Shown here piece after piece: positions 5,449 through 7,829 of a stretch of DNA of 7,829 nucleotides. The stretch comes from Myxococcales bacterium (GTDB lineage Bacteria; Myxococcota; Bradymonadia; REDH01). The first letter of the stretch is position 1; every line of letters begins with the position of its first letter. Below the pieces are notes generated by a model that worked only from the letters and a program-made list of their open reading frames with translations, made no database searches and was not told where the DNA came from. The position numbers and the translations under genes are program-made. The stretch covers positions 1 through 7,829 of the forward strand of contig JAGWVZ010000155.1 of NCBI GenBank assembly GCA_018970625.1, given 5' to 3'.

Positions 5449-6386
5449 TGCCGAGCCTGTGCTCACTGCCGGTACACGGTGTCCTGGGTGCCGCGCTCTT
5501 TGCGACGATGGCATGTTCGACTTATGCGCCCCCTCCACCGTCGCAGGTCGAAGGCAGCGCCGCTGCTCCGGCGCCATCGCCGATCGCGGCGGAGCTGATT
5601 GTGGGACCCGCCTTTGGCAACGCGACCTTGCGAGGTACGGTTCACGGTGTCACCCCGCTGTCCGAACATGCGCCGGACTGCCCCGGGGTTACGTCGCCTC
5701 TGGCCAGGCATGTCATCGAGATTCAGCAGCAAACCGGCCTCACGCTCACCGCCCGGCCCATCGGAACGGGTATGATGGACCTCTCCATGGCATTGCTGGG
5801 CCCAGAGGGCACGACATTGTGTGTGGATGATGGAGCGACGCTCGACCCGTGGTGGTCTGGCATACTTGAACCGGGCGTCTGGACACTGGTTGTAGCCACC
5901 GACGTGCCTGATCCTGCGCCTTATGACGTACGAATTGAGGCCGGATTGCAGCCGCTTCAGGCTCTTGAGGTGGGTGTGTTGTTTCCGCCCGCCGTTCTCG
6001 AAGGCACGCCACCAACGCCTGTCGCCGAGGGCACCTATGGTGGCCTGTCGCTCCCTGTGGACACGGCTGCGGCGATTCTGGAGGGTTCCGCTGGCGGCCC
6101 CAGAGACGCTACACAGCTTGGACATCCCTGTACCGGATGGGTCGCCGAAATGCCTGACCACGTCCTTCAGGTTCAGGCTCCGATGGAGCTGACACTTCGG
6201 GTCAAATCGACCGGAGACACCACGCTGCTGTTGCAGGGGCCGGACGACGCGCAGATCTGCACGGACGATGACGATGGCCTGAACCCGGTCATTCGCCAGT
6301 CGCTGCAGCCCGGTACCTGGGCGGTATTCGTAGGCACCTGGGAGGAGAACGTGCAGCCGGCATATCGGTTGAGCGTGTCACGCTAA
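5448..6386 (+). CDS. putative lipoprotein with two related PPC-like beta domains
   Basis: A 312-aa envelope protein. The signal peptide has a hydrophobic core (about 8-20) and ends at TMAC, with Cys23 as the likely lipid-anchored residue; Thr at -3 makes the lipobox imperfect. A Pro/Ala-rich linker (24-48) follows. Two copies of one domain are visible: about 78-164 and 228-311. Each has Cys, then a beta strand, LLGPEGTTLCVDD (116-128) or LLQGPDDAQICTDD (260-274), a Pro (134/280), LEPGVW or LQPGTW (140-145/286-291), and a closing Tyr strand (PYDVRIEA/AYRLSVSR). The Cys pairs (78/125 and 228/271) probably form one disulfide per domain. The pattern resembles pre-peptidase C-terminal (PPC) domains, but no peptidase is attached. 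AGGA at 5438-5441 and TGATG overlap support the start. Binding partner unknown. Confidence 0.82.
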   Translation: MPSLCSLPVHGVLGAALFATMACSTYAPPPPSQVEGSAAAPAPSPIAAELIVGPAFGNATLRGTVHGVTPLSEHAPDCPGVTSPLARHVIEIQQQTGLTLTARPIGTGMMDLSMALLGPEGTTLCVDDGATLDPWWSGILEPGVWTLVVATDVPDPAPYDVRIEAGLQPLQALEVGVLFPPAVLEGTPPTPVAEGTYGGLSLPVDTAAAILEGSAGGPRDATQLGHPCTGWVAEMPDHVLQVQAPMELTLRVKSTGDTTLLLQGPDDAQICTDDDDGLNPVIRQSLQPGTWAVFVGTWEENVQPAYRLSVSR

Positions 6387-6401
6387 TTCGCTGAGGTGGT
6401 C

Positions 6402-7166
6402 ATGCACGTGTCGCTGTCCGTCAGCCACGACCAATGGAATCCGATCCGCGATCAAATCCTTGCGCATGGTGGACTAACCGTTCCGGCACAGGGAGCCCTG
6501 CCTGCACTCTTCAGCCGGGTGAGCGTTCAGATTCATGTCGATGAGACCGCGCTCCCCCTGCTTACCGGTCAGGTGGTTCAGATATTTGGCGCTGCCCAGA
6601 TTGCCGTTTTGCTGGACGATGCCTCGCGTCTGGCGGTTTCGCAGGGCGTCAGTCACGCGCCACCAGTCAGCCAGCATCCGGCATCGGCGCTCGCTGACCA
6701 GCCGTCTGTTCGATCGGATGCACCTTCCCGGCGTCTGAAAACAGCGGCCGATCCCGGCGATGAGCCCGTCTGGAAGCAGGTGGAGGGGGCCTCCAAAATC
6801 GACCTGATTCGATTGGCAAAGTTCGGGAATGAGTCCGAGCGGCGCCACATTCTCAAGCAGTCAGATGCTTCGTTGCATCTCCACGTGCTGCTCAATCCCG
6901 GCATTACCCCGCGCGAGGTGGCGCAGGTGATCCGCGCGAATGCGGTTCAGTTGAATTTCCTTCTGCGCGTACTGGAGCGGCCCGACCTGTGGCAGAATCC
7001 CACCGTGGCCGAGGCGTTGGTCCTGAATCCGCTGACTCCTGCGCCATCGATTGGGCGCCTCATCGAGAAGGTGAGTCTGGACGCCGCACGTCGGATGGCA
7101 AAGTCGAACGATTTACGGAAAGTGGTGGTGGCTGCAGCGACAAAGAGAGCACTCTCGGGACGTTGA
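6402..7166 (+). CDS. two-domain protein: possible PilZ-like N-terminus, helical-repeat C-terminus
   Basis: A 254-aa protein with no signal peptide or membrane segment, hence probably cytoplasmic. Residues about 20-78 form a beta-rich stretch (LPALFSRVSVQIHV, then LTGQVVQIFGAAQIAVLLDD) resembling PilZ-like domains of Myxococcota proteins. The c-di-GMP-binding RxxxR and D/NxSxxG signature is not evident, so ligand binding is doubtful. A polar linker (about 80-120) leads to a helical domain (about 125-250) with repeated Asn-Pro units: VLLNPGITPREVAQVI, LWQNPTVAEALVLNPLTP, and a final KSNDLRKVVVAAATKRAL. I associate this helical unit with uncharacterised deltaproteobacterial proteins (from memory, not a search). 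The ATG at 6402 is preferred over GTG 6396 because GAGG at 6393-6396 is well placed for it. It is the last gene of the ArsR-type operon, 15 bases after the lipoprotein stop. Confidence 0.75.
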   Translation: MHVSLSVSHDQWNPIRDQILAHGGLTVPAQGALPALFSRVSVQIHVDETALPLLTGQVVQIFGAAQIAVLLDDASRLAVSQGVSHAPPVSQHPASALADQPSVRSDAPSRRLKTAADPGDEPVWKQVEGASKIDLIRLAKFGNESERRHILKQSDASLHLHVLLNPGITPREVAQVIRANAVQLNFLLRVLERPDLWQNPTVAEALVLNPLTPAPSIGRLIEKVSLDAARRMAKSNDLRKVVVAAATKRALSGR

Positions 7167-7210
7167 CTGCGAGACCACCGCTGCGACGGGTAGGTGAGCC
7201 AGACCGGCGA

Positions 7211-7829
7211 TCAGGGACCTGACACCACATCGGCGTAGGTGTGCTGTAGCGGCATGACTTCGCTGCATGGGCGACACAGGGCGTTCGCCAGACCTGAATT
7301 GCGACGTGTGCGCCCGGCAATCGCCTTGAATACCGGGCCGCTGTTGTCTTCGTCGCACTGCAGGCACGCATTGAGCGAACCATCTGGTAAATGATAGGGC
7401 TCGTTCAGTGCGGCAACGCAGGGCTCGAAACAGGCGTTGCGGGTATTTTCTGTGTTGAAATACCAGATCTGCGCGCAGGGCAGATCAAATCCGAGGTCCT
7501 GCAGACAGGCGATATTTGCGTCCTTTCCGCCGCTGATGGCATCAAGACCGCACTGTCTCACCGGCGCAGTCAGGTCTTCGTTCTGGATATAGACGGCCAG
7601 GTTTTCGAGCGTGGAACAGACGCCACAGACCCCACCATGCGTCACTTCGGCGCCTGCCTCCACCGCTGCTGTCGGGGTCGGGAAGGTTTGCAATCGATAG
7701 GTCAGGGGTTGTTGTGGGTCGATCAGTAATCCGCAGACAGACTCGGGGGATATCTCAGGGGGACTATCCAGATAGGGGTCTGCAATGATTTCGCTGAAGG
7801 GCTCGGCCAGTCGCCAGGACCGTAGCTGA
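7211..7829 (-). CDS. Cys-rich protein, function unknown, 5' end cut by window edge
   Basis: The frame is open from the right edge of the window, so the true start lies outside; about 205 C-terminal residues are visible. A TTG at 7693 is internal, because protein-like sequence continues upstream of it (for example SPPEISPESVCGLLIDP). I do not recognise the family. Twelve Cys are visible, many in close pairs: GVCGVC, ACFEPC, ACLQC and LCRPC. This suggests disulfides in a periplasmic or outer protein, or bound metal. Conserved-looking segments include STLENLAVYIQNEDLTAPVR and LPDGSLNACLQCDEDNSGP. The C-terminus is short and polar. It is convergent with the ArsR-type operon, with 44 bases between stops and no clear terminator hairpin. 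Signal peptide or anchor cannot be judged without the N-terminus. Confidence 0.82.
   Translation of the reverse strand, partial: QLRSWRLAEPFSEIIADPYLDSPPEISPESVCGLLIDPQQPLTYRLQTFPTPTAAVEAGAEVTHGGVCGVCSTLENLAVYIQNEDLTAPVRQCGLDAISGGKDANIACLQDLGFDLPCAQIWYFNTENTRNACFEPCVAALNEPYHLPDGSLNACLQCDEDNSGPVFKAIAGRTRRNSGLANALCRPCSEVMPLQHTYADVVSGP

Noticed and set aside
4858..5577. Minus-strand open frame (239 codons) over the ArsR-type gene
   Set aside because: Antisense to a clear winged-helix protein; Arg/His-rich composition typical of GC-rich shadows.
7167..7210. Gap between the convergent stops searched for a shared terminator
   Set aside because: No stem with a T run is visible on either strand.
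7391..7729. Plus-strand open frame (112 codons) over the Cys-rich gene
   Set aside because: The minus strand gives a longer frame with ordered Cys motifs that continues to the window edge; the plus-strand product is shadow-like.

Overview
The window (7829 bases, moderately GC-rich, dense with genes) looks like chromosomal DNA from a Gram-negative bacterium that uses menaquinone. The lipobox-type signal peptides, an Ala/Pro-rich secreted lipoprotein with repeated beta domains, a helical-repeat protein of a kind I associate with Myxococcota and Bradymonadales-like lineages, and a Cys-rich secreted-type protein suggest a deltaproteobacterial (Myxococcota or related) host. That placement is inference; there is no rRNA or marker gene here to prove it.

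Left part (1-4026): menaquinone biosynthesis. menA (5' end outside the window), menC and menE lie on the plus strand, each joined to the next by an ATGA stop/start overlap, so they form one tightly coupled operon. A ubiE/menG methyltransferase gene faces them on the minus strand, and its 3' end overlaps the 3' end of menE by 22 bases. MenC makes o-succinylbenzoate, MenE activates it with CoA, MenA prenylates the later intermediate 1,4-dihydroxy-2-naphthoate, and UbiE/MenG methylates demethylmenaquinone to menaquinone. menF, menD, menH, menB and the thioesterase are not in view.

Middle (4000-4414): about 415 bases without a convincing protein gene but with much structure. There are three hairpins upstream of ubiE, one of which looks like a rho-independent terminator on the minus strand. 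Next to them is a possible 43-codon minus-strand small ORF, and a cluster of CACACA/TGTGTG half-sites that includes a perfect 10-base inverted repeat.

Right part (4415-7166, plus strand): a small putative lipoprotein gene, then an ArsR-type winged-helix regulator, a second putative lipoprotein with two related Cys-containing beta domains, and a two-domain protein (possible PilZ-like N-terminus, helical-repeat C-terminus). The last three form an operon, with TGATG coupling and then a 15-base gap. The half-site TTACACAC upstream of the first lipoprotein gene recurs in reverse orientation upstream of the ArsR-type gene, so both transcription units may be controlled by this regulator. The inducing signal and biological role are unknown. 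This cluster is the least explained part of the window.

Far right (7211-7829, minus strand): the 3' part of a Cys-rich gene that runs off the window edge, convergent with the operon to its left. I see no CRISPR, insertion sequence, tRNA or rRNA.
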